Positions 1-11,900 of a stretch of DNA of 64,000 bases are shown in pieces (position 1 is the first letter of the stretch; each line of letters starts with the position of its first letter). This stretch comes from Capitulum mitella (Eukaryota > Arthropoda > Thecostraca > Pollicipedomorpha > Pollicipedidae): assembly GCA_030062745.1 (NCBI GenBank), contig CP099840.1, positions 14,663,437 to 14,727,436 of the forward strand. Reading direction: 5' to 3'. The notes beneath the pieces are model-generated. The model did no database searches. It had not been told where the DNA came from and worked only from the letters and a program-made list of their open reading frames with translations. The translations under genes were made by a program, and so were the position numbers.

Positions 1-1709
1 TTCTTTTACAGCATGGACGCAAGCTTGCTATCGCACGGATCACTTAAGGCATCTTTCGGCCAGTGGTTGTTCTTGCTGCATCAACATCTCCGATTTCACG
101 GTGGAATGTTCCAGTGGCGAGGAACCGAACGTGAACGTGACACTGTAGAGAAGGCGACAATGCACGCTTTCTGTCACTGTTCTCTTTGAGCTGATCTTCC
201 ATTAGAACAAGGCGTTCCAATACATTTTGCTAGCTGAGGCGAAAATGGTCCAAAAAGTCAAAATCGTCATAAAATACCAATGGATCTGTTCTTGCTCACA
301 GAACGTAAGACCACCTTACCCATTCGCGATCATCTCCATCTTCTCCTTCGGCATAAAGCAGCTCTAGCTGATGGCAACGGCCGTCCCACTGACATAAAAA
401 TAACACCAGACGGCCGACTCACACTTTCGCAACACTCTCCAACGCCGCACCGGAGCAAGTCTTGAGAACGGTGGAGTACGGTGTTGAGTGTCGGTGGATG
501 GACGAAAACGGGAAAATCTTGCGCTGCGCATGGTTGTGCGAAGACATGCGGAGCGAGGATGGAAGTCACGACACTTTAAATGGTCTTTAATGAACACGAA
601 GTGCAGTTTCATTCGAGGCAATACCACCCAATCTTCTCGTTATAGACCTTGAGGAGTTATTTTCTACTGTCTGATGCAGCATAGAAACAAAGCATCAAAT
701 GTATTTTGTGTAGAACCATTTTAACCAGTTGATGTCCCTTGGCTGGTGCCTTTCGACTTGCAACGAGTTAATCTGTGCATTGTAGTCTACCTCCGTGCTA
801 TGTCAGCAAAGGCTAGGATCGAAAGGCAAACTTGAAAGGTTTGCTCACGTCAAAAAAAGATCATTCCGATGACAATGGTTTGTTTGCAGGTTACCATCGC
901 CACATGTGAAACTAAAGACGTGGCTTGTCGCTGTCAGACGGCAGGACCTAAACCCTGAAAATGTTTCGAAGGAGTGTTATTACCTCCGCAGCCCGCACTT
1001 CTTGGCGAAGGATTTTGTGCAATATGAGGAAAGAAAAAGCTTGGGAGATGTGATGCCATAGGTGTTCGATTTCTCCGCACATGTGATGCAAGTTCCCAAA
1101 AAGAGGAGAGGTTAACAGGCATGCTGTTGAGGTAAGCGAAGGCGTCCTGAGCATCCTGCAGCAGCTCTCCCAGAACATGGGTATCCACAGGAAATCGTGA
1201 CAGCTGAGGCCTTTTCCGAGAAGGAAAGTCAGCACAAGGCCACCCTGAAGAGGGTTCATTATCAGAGAAAGTGCCCGAGACAGAAGCTGAACAGGAGGGG
1301 CGGGAGGCTCAACTCTCCGGCAGCCACCGTCAATACCCTTCGGAGGAGCGTCTCGTGGATAGCGGCATAGCTTACATGTTGCATGTGCGCTGTGAGAATA
1401 AGGTTGTGTCAGACCTCTTCAGAAATGAAGTATTCAATGGTCGGCAGGAAGAGGGGGGCTTCGTTACACGGATGAGATCAAGCGGTTCTACATGAATGTA
1501 AATTACCATTCACCACGATCGTACGGTTTCTTGGCCAAGAATTCTGTCTTGTCGAGCAGGTCCTCGGTCACCGACTGGACCACGAGTGTGGACTGTGATG
1601 TGGGAATCCTGGCAGCCGACAGCTGGTCATGGGTCGGAATAGGTACAGTTATTTCGGTCGCCTGGACAGCCGCTGACGTGTGTATATAGCAATCCGCTCA
1701 CTTCCTTCC
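1..1709. other. No recognised gene
   Basis: I see no gene that I can support here. Open frames are short and lack recognisable domains. A minus-strand frame around 948-1259 has a Cys-Gly-Glu-Ile-Glu-His run that loosely resembles the zinc-knuckle tail of RNase H-bearing LINEs, but the match is too weak to call. Confidence 0.5.
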
Positions 1710-1865
1710 TTAACTCGGCGCCACCTGGGGGATATCAAAAGGCACCTCCTCGATTTTCGTGAATAATTCCTGAACCGCTGGAGCCAGCCCAACCAAATTT
1801 TCAGCACCTGTCCACCAGTCAACTTTACATATTCTGACACCAGAACTATTTCCATGGCGAGACCG
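1710..1865 (-). mobile_element. TTAA-type element family C, terminal fragment
   Basis: This begins at TTAA followed by a terminus of the type CTCGGCGCCACCTGG and reads, on the minus strand, as a diverged copy of the sequences ending at 8,927 and 56,977. Shared landmarks are the stretch containing 'gatatcaaaaggcacc' next to the end and the downstream 'tggcgagaccgg' region. Only the terminal ~150 bp are clearly homologous and the other end was not found. It is a piggyBac-like non-autonomous family by terminus and TTAA target; no transposase is visible. Confidence 0.55.
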
Positions 1866-3150
1866 GGCGACCCAAAAACACGCGCTTGACGGAACATGTG
1901 GCGGCGCTGAAGCACAAAAGATCGGAGTTTTCACTCCTAGCTGAACACTGGCTCCAGTGCGGCCAGCCTTTTGACCCAAGGCAGGCTTCCGCATTGCAGC
2001 AGAATCAACATGGTCCCGCCGTATCATTAGGGAGGCGATTGCGAGCCGGCTGAGCAACCGCTCCCTGAACCAGGGTGTGGACAAATTTTCCCTCCGTCCC
2101 ATGTGGAATCTAGTAACCTTCCCCGCTAGGAGTACAGACTATCAATTATATCATGTTTATTAGACCTAAAAAATCGTGTCGATGGCAACTTGATTTCCCG
2201 ACTGTTCTACGGCCGACACCTATTCCTCTGAAGACGCATCAATAAACGTCGAGGTACTGAGCTTAAAAACTTTTACCACCCTGAGTTAGTTCGATAAATA
2301 ATCATTCATCGCAAATTAGAGATCTGTTCAAATTTCACTGTCAACCATTGCTCCGTTTTCTGCCCAGATTACAGATTTTTGTTCAAGGTGGCCTCGCTGC
2401 ACATCTGTGCAGCGAGGAAAAGACACTAGGAAAAGACAGCGACGCGCAGCACAACACCCAGCTCCTGCCCTGGGAGTGCGAGGAGACATGCGCGACGCTA
2501 CTCAAGACGGTGGAGGACATGGTTGACGCCTAGACGGCGACTGACCGGGAGCGGCAGCCGCATCAGACGACAGCAGCAAAACCCGTGGGCCTCCTCCAAT
2601 CATTGTGAACTCTGGTCGAGCCTCGCCCAATGTGACACCAGGATCACGAGGGAGCTATGCCTACTGACCAAGTACGTTGCTGGCCACTCGGCTAGCGTCA
2701 TAGGAGACGACTTGGGTGACAGTGCGAGCGTCAGCTACCTGATCATGTCTGTCTCCAGTCTCATGTCCGTAATGCCGTCGACTTGAACTGGTCACCTATA
2801 TTAATATGCGGTTGGATTTTTTAGGTACATAATGCTCAGGTCTCAGGGGTCTACAGACAAGCGGACTGCACCGTGCACAACTGCGAAATCGGGAGCGTGA
2901 CTTAGACTATGTCGCGTTTTTCGGATATCTTCCGATTTTTCTTAAATCGAGAAACAAAAAAAGTACGGCTTTGCCCGGGCCATATTGGCCGCCGGCGGCC
3001 GTTCAGCCAAACCGCCAACGTGCCATGCACAAATTTGGTATCAATCGAAGCGCGTCGCCAAACTGGTACCACCTACATACGTATAATACGTAAGTAGTTT
3101 TGCTCAAAAACGCCGAAAAACGCCTGGAAATGCCTTAAAATTGCCAGAAA
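1866..3150. other. Unassigned sequence with one possible short coding stretch
   Basis: No repeat family or known domain is recognised. A plus-strand frame at 2348-2533 has coding-like composition (…LLPWECEETCATLLKTVEDMVDA, stop) and follows a pyrimidine-rich AG near 2,369, so it could be an exon of an unknown gene. It has no recognisable homology and is not called as a gene. Confidence 0.3.
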
Positions 3151-3164
3151 AATTTCGGCCAATC

Positions 3165-3300
3165 GTTTTGTCACGTGGCCGTAGTTGTCACGTGACTTTC
3201 GGCTCGGCGCTCGCTTCGCGGCTCCTATTTAGCGCGGTGGCAAGTGGCTCCGAAAGCCAAGTGATTCTTCGCCATCAGTGTCGTGTGCAATCGCATTCGA
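3165..3300 (+). promoter_or_regulatory. Promoter-like segment with paired E-boxes
   Basis: Two CACGTG E-boxes lie about 20 bp apart near 3,173 and 3,190; the second is the palindrome GTCACGTGAC, the type of site bound by USF/MITF-class bHLH-zip factors. Downstream, near 3,225, is an AT-rich TATTTAG in an otherwise GC-rich, CpG-containing stretch. No downstream gene is identified, so a promoter role is inference from motif content only. Confidence 0.25.
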
Positions 3301-3884
3301 GGTGCATTAGGAATGTTCCCCGTTCAATTCTGCGTGGAATTCGGGCCTTTTTCTTGCAGAAAAGTGCAGTAGCGAAGTCTGCAGTCCACTGACAGAAGGT
3401 GGTGTCGGGTCGTCCGAGGGCGGTTTTGCCACACTGCAAATCGGCACCGACAAGAGGACAAATTTAATTGCGAATGCGAGAGGGCGAGCCGAAACCACTT
3501 TTGTTAGATGGACCAGCACGCAAGCCATCTTCTGGTATGTTTTCTGCGGGTTAAATCCGTGTAAACACTTGAATTAAAAGTCGAATGTTGTGCTGAGTCA
3601 GCGCGGCACTACGGCACTCCTTCAGGCCTTATTACCTTATATATATAATACGGCACTCTTAGGCCGTATTAAATTACCAGTGCGCGATGGCCAGCTCAAA
3701 GTGCTTCTCAGAGATACAACAGTCGACAAGGTTTCTTCTGGTATGCGTTGTGCGGGGTAAAACATGCTTTAAAGCAACAAAAAACCGCATTAAACGTTGT
3801 GTGTGCGTCACTTTTGCCCTCCAACATATCAGAGGTATTATCTAAAAACGCCTGCAAGATGGAGGTGTGAAACCACTTTGGAAA
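3301..3884. other. Unassigned; partial relatives of the downstream tandem unit
   Basis: No gene is seen. Two short stretches (around 3,528 and 3,732) repeat the 'cttctggtatg' core of the 355-bp unit that follows, so this looks like decayed outer copies of that array. A short TA-rich run lies near 3,640. Confidence 0.4.
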
Positions 3885-4735
3885 GACAGAGCAGCAGGTA
3901 AGCTTCATTCTGGTATGCATTTTGGCAGGATTTCCATTTTCGTCTCTGCGGAATTCATGCATCCAGCATGCCCAGAATTGTTCACAATTGGCGTCCCGGT
4001 TTGAACGTCGTGCGACGGGGTGTCATCAGTGAAGAAAGTGGGGCAAAAGCAATAATTTTGTGTTTACATTAAATACCTACATTCCTTTGGCAGTTTTATG
4101 ACGTAACCCCTTGAATTTATTGACTTATCTGATATTCCTCATGGTGCGGAACCAATGCGCAGGCTGCGTATCCGACGTTTGCTTTAAGGGTCTGCGTTTA
4201 ATAATGTCTGTGTGGCAGAGATCTGAAACCTCAATGAAAAGACAGAGCAGCAGGTAAGCTTTATTCTGGTATGCATTCTGAATGGATTTCTATTTTCGTC
4301 TCTGCGGAATTCACGCATCCAGCATGCCCCCAATCGTTCACAACTGGAGTCCCGGTTTCAGCGTCGTGCGACGGGGTGTCGTCAGTGAAGAAAATGCGGC
4401 AAAAGTAATGATTTTGGGTTTGCATTAAATGCGTACATTTCTTTACCACTTTATGACTTAACAGCTTTAATCTGTTGACTTTTTATTTTCCTCATGCTGC
4501 GGAGCCACCGCGCAAGTTGCGTACCCGACATTTCGTTTAAGAGTCTGTGTTTAAGAATGCCTGTATGGCAGAGATCTCAAACCTCATTCAAAATACAGAG
4601 CAGCAGGTAAGCTTTATTCTGGTATGCATTTTGACTGGAATTTCTGTTTTCGTCTCTGTGGAATTCACGCATCCAGCATACCCACAACTGTTCACAGTTG
4701 GCCTCCCGGTTTGAACGTCTTGCGACGTGTTGCCC
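3885..4735 (+). repeat. Tandem array, ~355-bp unit, about 2.4 copies
   Basis: The marker GCAGCAGGTAAGCTT recurs at 3,891, 4,248 and 4,600, giving periods of 357 and 352 bp. Between markers the copies share 'cgtctctgcggaattcacgcatccagcat' in pieces, the CGTGCGACGGGGTGTC core, and a 3' part with 'cctcatggtgcgga'. The third copy fades near 4,735. Each unit starts with CAGGTAAG, a perfect consensus 5' splice donor, which may be chance. No protein is encoded. Confidence 0.85.
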
Positions 4736-5239
4736 ATGGACAACACAGGTGGTTTGGGATCAGCAGCGGAGACCAAAGAACGCTAGCAGAAGAGTCCTAC
4801 GCGTCACACCAGCGGGAGACTTCAGAAACCTTTTTCAGGTTCTTTGGGAAAATGAGATTTTCCAAAAAGCCATCCAACACAGAACATTCCCTTTACGAGT
4901 TGCAATCATCCCAAAAAAGGTAGAGGAGTTCAAGTCACCCTGTCCATCATGTCAATTACCCGAATTCTGACTGTATCGTGGTAATTGACAAAGCACACAT
5001 AATTTCCATAACAACGCATAGCACTGACCGTGTCAGAGTCTTTCAGTCCAACTCGGCATGAGAGCACAACATGAGGTGCAAATGGTCTCAGAAATCGAAC
5101 TGGAGGCTTCTTGTCCAAAATGTCGATAGCTGCTAAAGGTAGCACTGCCCTCGCCCCAATTATATGCCTGTCGTACACAGTTCCTAGCAAATATTTCTAG
5201 TGTTCAGAATCGATCACATCTTCCCAAAACTGTCCAAAC
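4736..5239. other. No recognised gene or repeat
   Basis: No repeat family or conserved domain was recognised. Short open frames on both strands look like chance frames. Confidence 0.45.
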
Positions 5240-6323
5240 AACTTTCTAATTTCTGGACATCTCGGAACGCGTCGCCGAAAGATGCCCTGGAACGTTCCGT
5301 GACAGTTTCTGTTTGACGCCTTTCATCCGAACCAATTTCCGATGGAAGATTTCAGGAATGTGGAGCTTTCCGTGACGGCTTTCACTTCCTGGACAATACC
5401 TGCTCCCACGTCTAGTCCGTGCCAGGGACGCCCCGGACTCGTCCGGTCCCGAGATCCGCCGTCGGAGACCGCCAGGCCACCACACCACTACGGCAGTGGC
5501 GGCAGCACCATGTCCATCACCACGGCCGTGTGACCGAGCCGCTGGCACAGGTCCGGCACACGGCTACTCTCCGCATCAGGCGGCTGTCTGCTGTGGCTGG
5601 TACCCCTGCCGCTGCTGCCGATCACAGTCCACGACAGCGGCCTGGTACGGAAATGTGTGACGACGCAAAACTGACCTGATACTGAAGTCGTCGCCCCCGC
5701 CCTACGGCATGAAGGCAGGCACGAAGATGCAAATACAGGCTTCGGCGGGGCGCCTACGCTGCCCGGTCAGCTGGCCAGATGACGAGTCTACGGTCGACAC
5801 ACCGCAGCCATCGGCTGGCAACGAACCGACGAACGTGGCACGCTCGCGAACACCGGGAACCGGACCCTCACTGGCTCCGAGTGTAATTAAATGAATGCCA
5901 GAGGAACGAACGACTAGAAAACGAGAACGCGACGACTCTGCATGCCCGAGGACGCCACTCGTTCGGAGACTGGGCTGGCTGCAGGGCGTGCGGCACGTCG
6001 GCTACATCACTCGGCGGGCGCAGCAGAACACCAGCCGGGCGCCGCGCCGGGCCGCGCGGGAAAGAAAGCGAGGCGCCGAGGCTGTGCGCTCTCGACGCGC
6101 GCCGTCCGGAGCCGGTCCCTCACAACGGCCCAGCGGTCTGCCGGCGCCGGGCCTGCGCGGCCGATACGCCCCAGGGACCAGCCATAGATGGCCGGGCTCG
6201 GTCTCAAGGTATTCAAGCAGAGCTGCAGGAAGTGATCAAGGCAAGAAGAGTCTGCGCGGGCACAAGCCGCTGATAAAAGCACTATCAGGCCGCCTGATCT
6301 CAAGCGGGAAACATGGTCCTCCT
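5240..6323. other. CpG-rich block of unknown function
   Basis: GC and CpG density rise sharply here, especially at 5,400-5,690 and 5,940-6,190, compared with the AT-richer flanks. A 238-codon plus-strand frame (5,895-6,611) runs through it. The frame is rich in Arg, Ala, Pro and Gly, as expected of a random frame in GC-rich DNA, and shows no domain. The block could be a CpG-island promoter, an unrecognised exon or an old repeat. Confidence 0.4.
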
Positions 6324-6387
6324 CCGTATGTGATGTCCCATGTACATCAGCTGATGAGGCCGTGCCTCGGATGCCGAAATAGAACGG
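6324..6387 (+). ncRNA. Hammerhead-ribozyme-like motif (type III layout, degenerate)
   Basis: The catalytic-core strings CTGATGA (6,351-6,357) and GAAA (6,376-6,379) are both present in the right order. They are separated by a stem II with GGC (6,358-6,360) pairing GCC (6,373-6,375). Upstream, TGATGT (6,331-6,336) pairs ACATCA (6,344-6,349) as a stem I hairpin. CCGTAT (6,324-6,329) pairs ATA…CGG (6,379-6,381 and 6,385-6,387) as an outer stem III with a 3-nt bulge. The nucleotide at the expected cleavage position is G (6,330), whereas active hammerheads need A, C or U there, and the base of stem I has an unpaired G (6,350). It may be a decayed ribozyme or a coincidence of motifs. Confidence 0.35.
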
Positions 6388-6611
6388 CAACTTGCGATCG
6401 CACACGACGGAAAATGAAATTGCATTTGGCTGGGACTTTTCAGTCCTGGTTGCCAGCTGCGTGTGAGATGGCACGTGTCCTGGCATCAGGCGTTAGCTAC
6501 GAACGTCACGCAAACCATGAACTGGAAACTGACGCGAAGCAGCAAGCCCGTAGACAAGGCGTTCATGTGCGCCCTGTCCTACAGAAAATGTGCCACGGAG
6601 ACCGTCCGTGA

Positions 6612-7140
6612 AAACATCTGAGTCACAAAGGCAATGAAAAACGCTTTGGGAAATCCAAGGCGACACCGCAATGCTTCGGGCAAGTTAACAAAGATTACGA
6701 CACAATGGGAAATTGGCATAATGCATCCGAGAACTCGCCAAAGGCAGTACAAATAAAATAATGTTACTCAGACGGGATACAAACGAGTATTAAAATGTAC
6801 CAAAAAAAAGTCCATGCCAGCCATATCAATGAGAGAGCAGGTGTTCAGGTAACTTGGTCTTTCTAGTAAATAACGCATTCACAATGACCTTCGTCCTCCA
6901 TGGCTTTTTAGGTACGAAAGAACAAAACAAAATAAATTGTCCATGTCGTCGCCGGACAACGTCGGGGAACGGCAACTACAGTTTCTGAAGGAGTTTCGCG
7001 GGGTCAGCCTGTAGCACTGTAGGCAGGATAGACACGCATAATTCTGCTGATTCAACACAGAGTGTAATGTTGCGGTACGTTCCCAAACGTCATGAACCGA
7101 TAGAAAAAAAGCAGTAACACATGCTCGTTGATGCTGCTTC
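6612..7140. other. No recognised gene
   Basis: This is moderately AT-rich sequence without a recognisable repeat family, RNA gene or coding region. Confidence 0.45.
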
Positions 7141-7925
7141 GTCACAGGACATAACTGCACAATAAATATAGTGACCAGATATGACCAGAAAGGTTACCTA
7201 GTAACGCAATGACACCACTCAAAAACTTGCACGCATCCAAGCAGTCACTGGAACAGGGAGGATATCATTACAACATGGCAATACCACCTACAAGGGTAAC
7301 TTTAACAGGTAACTAATTATTTCCAAACCTCTGTTGCACAATTCACCTGAGCATCTGACAGCCAATCATGCATTGCTTCAAAGCGGAAAAATACATTCAG
7401 TAGTAATGAAGGCATTTTTTCGCTTTGGAACAAATTATGATTTACTGTCAGATGCTCAAGCTGGTACTGGACCAGTGCCAACAGCACACCCATATTTTTG
7501 GAGTATGGCTTCAATCGTTAAAAACGTTATGTCTCACAGGATATAACTGTAAGATAAAGACAGTAACTAGATAAGACCAGGAAGCTTACCTGGTCACGCA
7601 ATGACACCACTCAAAAACTTGCACCCATCCAAGCAGAAACTGGAACAAGGAAGACATCATTACCATGCGACAATACTACCTACATCGGGAACTTGAACAG
7701 ATAACTAATTATTTCTAATCCCCGATGGCACCATTAACTTGTGCATCTGACAGCAAACCATAAATTGTTCCAAAGCGGAAACAATGTACATTCAGCAGCA
7801 GCATAACATTCAGCAGTAATGAATGCATTTTTTCGCTTTGGGACAATTCATAATTTGCTACCAGATGCTTACGTTGATACTGAACCGGTACCCCCAGCAC
7901 ACCCATATTGCTGAAGTATTACTCC
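7141..7925 (+). repeat. Tandem duplication, ~392-bp unit, two copies
   Basis: The stretch starting CACAGGACATAACTG at 7,143 recurs as CACAGGATATAACTG at 7,535. Matching landmarks follow in order: 'cacgcaatgacaccactc', 'actaattatttc', 'catctgacagc', 'ttttttcgctttgg' and 'agcacacccatat'. Each unit also holds an internal inverted repeat around the paired 'catctgacag' / 'ctgtcagatg' motifs. The second copy ends near 7,925. It may be a tandemly duplicated small foldback element; no coding capacity is seen. Confidence 0.8.
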
Positions 7926-8159
7926 TGCCATTCCAAAACGAGGAAAACAATGAAGACCATCATACTAACCCTCGCCGGACGTACAGGTTATCATCTCGGC
8001 GTTCGTCGAAGGGGTTGCTATCCCCTACACAATTCGATCCTGGCTGACATAGATCAACGAAACAAAAATGAGTGTGTCGCACGTCCCATTCTGATTCGAA
8101 TGATACCTATTTTCATTTTTTCGGGTCATACGGTGACGTTTCAGAGCACACCGAAAGAT

Positions 8160-8515
8160 GACACAAACAAACTGATGCTATTTACATGGACTACTCGCAG
8201 CCTCTCAGAACGTGACCCATATATCTCTCCACAAACTACAACACTTCAGGCATTGTTATGCAGTGGTTTTCTTCTTTCCTTACTAACAAAACAGAGGGAA
8301 TAATAGCAAAGCCAAGGCTCAGATCGCGCAAAAGTGCTTTACGGCGTTTAGGGAAGTCAGCTTTTTCCCATGCTTTTTGCACTCCTTGTTAACAATCTTC
8401 CTTCTAAAATAAAGTCCAGCTGCCTACTTTTCGCAAACGACATCAAATGTTTTCACAGTCACTGATTCTCATGACTCTGCTACTTCAAGCCGACCAAATA
8501 AACCTTCATCACCAT
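8160..8515 (+). mobile_element. LINE reverse-transcriptase fragment
   Basis: Plus-strand translation gives fragments of a non-LTR retrotransposon reverse transcriptase: a QWFSSFLTNKTE stretch (near 8,252-8,296), then PMLFALLVNNLP with KSSCLLFANDIKCFH (near 8,368-8,455), then LLLQADQINL. The FAND sequence sits where the catalytic (F/Y)ADD box belongs, with the first Asp replaced by Asn. Parts lie in different frames, so this is a decayed fragment with at least two frame changes. It resembles Jockey/CR1-type LINEs, and the rest of the element was not found next to it. Confidence 0.6.
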
Positions 8516-8774
8516 CATGCTCCACGCACTAAAACTCACACTCACCCATCCAAACGTAAATTATTCACCATCATTGTCATACAAAATCCCATCTGAACGG
8601 AGTACATTATGGCACCAGAGCACTGGAATACATCACTTGCAACACAGACTCTGGCCTTCTTCTTCTGTCAAAGCTCGCTTTTTAAGATCATACCAATTTT
8701 ACAGTGTCTAAGACAACCAAGCAGACATGTGCCTGGATCTCACAAGATCTAGCATGCCATCCGAGATCTAGATC
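8516..8774. other. No recognised feature
   Basis: This short stretch between the LINE fragment and the family C terminus is partly GATCT-rich (8,735-8,775). No gene is seen. Confidence 0.4.
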
Positions 8775-8927
8775 CTCAGCATGGCAATGGTTTTGATGTC
8801 AACATATTCAAAATTGACTGACGAGCAGGTGCTGAAAGTTTGGTTCCGCTGGCTCTAACGGTTCAGAAGTTATTCGCGAAAAACCGAGAGCGGTGCGCTA
8901 TCTGACACTACCCCAGGTGGTGCCGGG
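8775..8927 (+). mobile_element. TTAA-type element family C, 3'-terminal fragment
   Basis: It ends in GGTGGTGCCGGG followed by TTAA (8,928-8,931). The preceding ~150 bp match the 3' part of the complete copy at 55,480-56,977: 'tggttttgatgtcaa', 'gctgaaagtttggtt', 'cgaaaaaccgag'. The other terminus was not found, so this is a truncated or highly diverged copy. It abuts the Gypsy fossil on its right. Confidence 0.65.
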
Positions 8928-8931
8928 TTAA

Positions 8932-11900
8932 CGCGCGCACCACCCAGTGGGCTCGGTGATCGGCTCCATGATCTCGCCACGTTCGAGCTTCTTGAGTTCT
9001 GGACGAAGCGGCTCACGCATGGACGGCGGAATCCTCCTTAACCCGCGTACGACCGTCGGTCCGTTTCGAACATGGGCGACTGGGGGGGGGCAGTTGGCTG
9101 CCCCCCTCTAACTCACGAACGGTTGGTCGCACGATAAAAATAAGCACACCGTTGGAAAGCCTGTGACGAGTAGAGCTCGAAATTGGTCTCATTTTTAGTT
9201 TTAGATAATATGTAAGCCAATTTACGCCCTATATATGTTTTCCCATAGCCGACTGCATGAGACCGAGAAATGACCTGAATCTCAAGGCTGTGACTTATAA
9301 CGCATAGGTAAAGGCACCAGCGCACAAGTAAAGGTCCGCGGATGCCGATTCATGCCTAATTTCCCCAGATTTGTTCAATATATACGCCGAAACGTTGAGT
9401 TAAGGACACGGCAATTCTCCCGCCAGCTGTCGGTGTGCGCCGCTGCCGTGTGCGGTACCAAATTGAAGGGAACTAATTTTAGCGTTCCTTTATTTTCGCG
9501 AAAAAAGACGATTTATGTCAATTTTATTGATCTTTGTGGTTCTTGTGATGGTTTTCATTCTTAAATTTTGGAAAAATTCATTAGTTACCAGTCTACAAAG
9601 TTGGAGCTTTATTCGCGAGAGCCTGTTTATTTCCAAAATATGCTACTTTTTCAAACTTTTTGAGGTTCCTGGTATTACTTACGTCTGTGCAAGCTGGTTC
9701 TGCCATTTTCTACCCATTCTGAGTAATTCATCGTCGATTTTGACGGTGGTACATTTTGGCTTACTACAGTTATTCGTGACCTGACCTCAGGCCAATGGCT
9801 GGAAGTCATTGATACTTTGCCCAATGACGGTAACTAGATGTCTGCTTGACTCCACACTAAAAATGTTATGGAATATTCCGTCAATTTCCGAAAAAACATG
9901 TCTTAAAAATGGGTTTGACCTTAGGTCAATGACCCGGAAAATTCCGAAAAATCTGAGATAGCAGATTTGTTGCATCTATCACGATCACTAATCCCTGAAA
10001 GTATTATTGAGATATCTTGTTTTGCGAAAAAGTTAGAGGGCGCTAAACTTTTTTGGACATAGGTCCGTTTGATCTGACTTAGGTCAGGCACCGGACTTGA
10101 CCTGAGGTTAAAATTTTGACACGCGATGTAAAATTGATGGAGCAAAAGGTACACAAAGTTTCGTGACTCTGTGTTGGTTGGTTCTCTCGCAATCCCAGAA
10201 AAACCTCAGGGGGGCAGTCAACTGCCCCCCCCCCAGTCGGGGACGGGTTAACGAGCGAATCCCGAACGGTGTGGCGTCCTCCCGAAGACTGATCTTGAGG
10301 GATTCCCCAGGCATGATCCGCACTGTGCCGTCCAGGACGTCTGCGTACTCATCCAGCGGAGTTTCAGCAATGCTGCGAACAGCCGCAGGCGGTTCAAATA
10401 GGCCCCGGTTCCTGCTGGGCTGCATCCGGCTGCGGGCCCGCCGAGCGGCTGCTGAGGCGGGGGCTGCCCGCTGGTCCCCGTGCTGAATGTCCCGCGGATT
10501 CGTGGTACTCAGCCAGCCGTGCTGGCCAGCGTGGATTTCTCCAGTCCTCGTCCAGGCGGCACAGGCGGCGGCGTCCAGCTTCTTTGGCCTGGTCTGTTCT
10601 TCACGGGTGGCGCCACTTTAGGACGAACGGTACAGATGGCGCTGGCCTTGCTGGCAGCATCGGCGGCGATGCGTGGCGGGCAGCAGGGCCGCTCCGTTTC
10701 GGAGATACCGCCACTTGGGCGCCCACTTCATGGTCTTTGTATTTCCATTCTGGAGACATCTGCTGCAGGCACGAAGCAGGAATCAACTTCAGGGTCCTGA
10801 AAACTCTCCACAACAGGATAAGTCTGCGAGCCTGGGATGATGTGCACCACGTCGGGAACAGTGACGTCACCGACCGGGAGGTCACTGGCCGCGTACCGAC
10901 GGACCGAATTAGCCGCCCCTCCGTGACGCCGGCTATTCCTGCGGCGGCGTCAGGGTTCGTCAGTCTTCTCAGAAAGTGGACTGGAAGTCTATGTCATGTC
11001 CGGTGGAGCGAGCACGCTTGTACCCTAAGCCGCCGAGATCTCAACTCTGACCTTCCATGCGGAGGCGAGGGACGCCCGAGGCGACGGTCACTACCGAAGC
11101 GACGGGTACGCGTCCGTTTAGCCTGAACTGAAACACGGCAGCGAAGTGCCCGATCTTGTTGCATTTTTCCTGCTAGTACGACTGCGCGCCGCACAGCTAT
11201 CGGCGTCACGCTGCGCCGCCCCGCAACAGCCGCGCTGCCAGGGGCCGTTACCGTCCCCGAAGCGGGTGTTTCCGATTGTTTTGGGGCCGAAGTCCCGTTC
11301 GGCAAGTCACGACGTCAGTCCCAACAATGTCTCCAGCACCACGAGAGGTCGCTTCCTGTGAGCGGCAGATCTAAATGGCTTGAACGCGTCGGACGCGGGA
11401 TAGCACGCAAAGCTGTTTCGGAGCCTCGAAGGCCAATCACGACCCGCTCTCAGATCAGTGATTCGCGGCAAGTCAAAGAATCCACAGCCGCTCCTCAGCT
11501 TGCGCAGAGCGGTCAAGAAATCATCGAATTTCCCACCCACTCGCTGGGTTCGTAGGTTGAAATTTCGTCTTTATAGCACATCACTGAGTTGCCCTGGGCG
11601 TAACATTCCAGGCCACGCATGACGGCAGGCAGGTCACCTCCTTCCGCAGGCGACAGCTCGAGGTTGTTCAGAGTCTTCAGGGTCTCGTCGGAGAGACAAG
11701 ACCGGAGCACGCCACAGTACTGCATCGCTGGAGGCTGGCCGTGCAGTACCGACAGCAGCGTGTGATCGGCTAGCCGGGCACGCCACGTCTGGAAGGCTTC
11801 GCCGCGGCCCGACCGGAAATCGAGCTGGTGAGGCTGCGTCGCCTTCCCTGGCCAGCCAGGTTTGCGAGCGGGAAGTCACGGGTCCTGAAGGGATTCCGCG

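Noticed and set aside
948-1259. LINE C-terminal tail on the minus strand
   Set aside because: A CGEIEH-like string is present but the rest does not match closely enough, and no RNase H motif lies upstream of it.
5895-6611. 238-codon plus-strand open frame
   Set aside because: It lies in a CpG-rich block where stops are rare, has random-looking Arg/Ala/Pro composition and no recognisable domain; kept only as a note in the block description.
10584-11126. 180-codon plus-strand frame
   Set aside because: Antisense to the GC-rich Gypsy fossil; no independent support.
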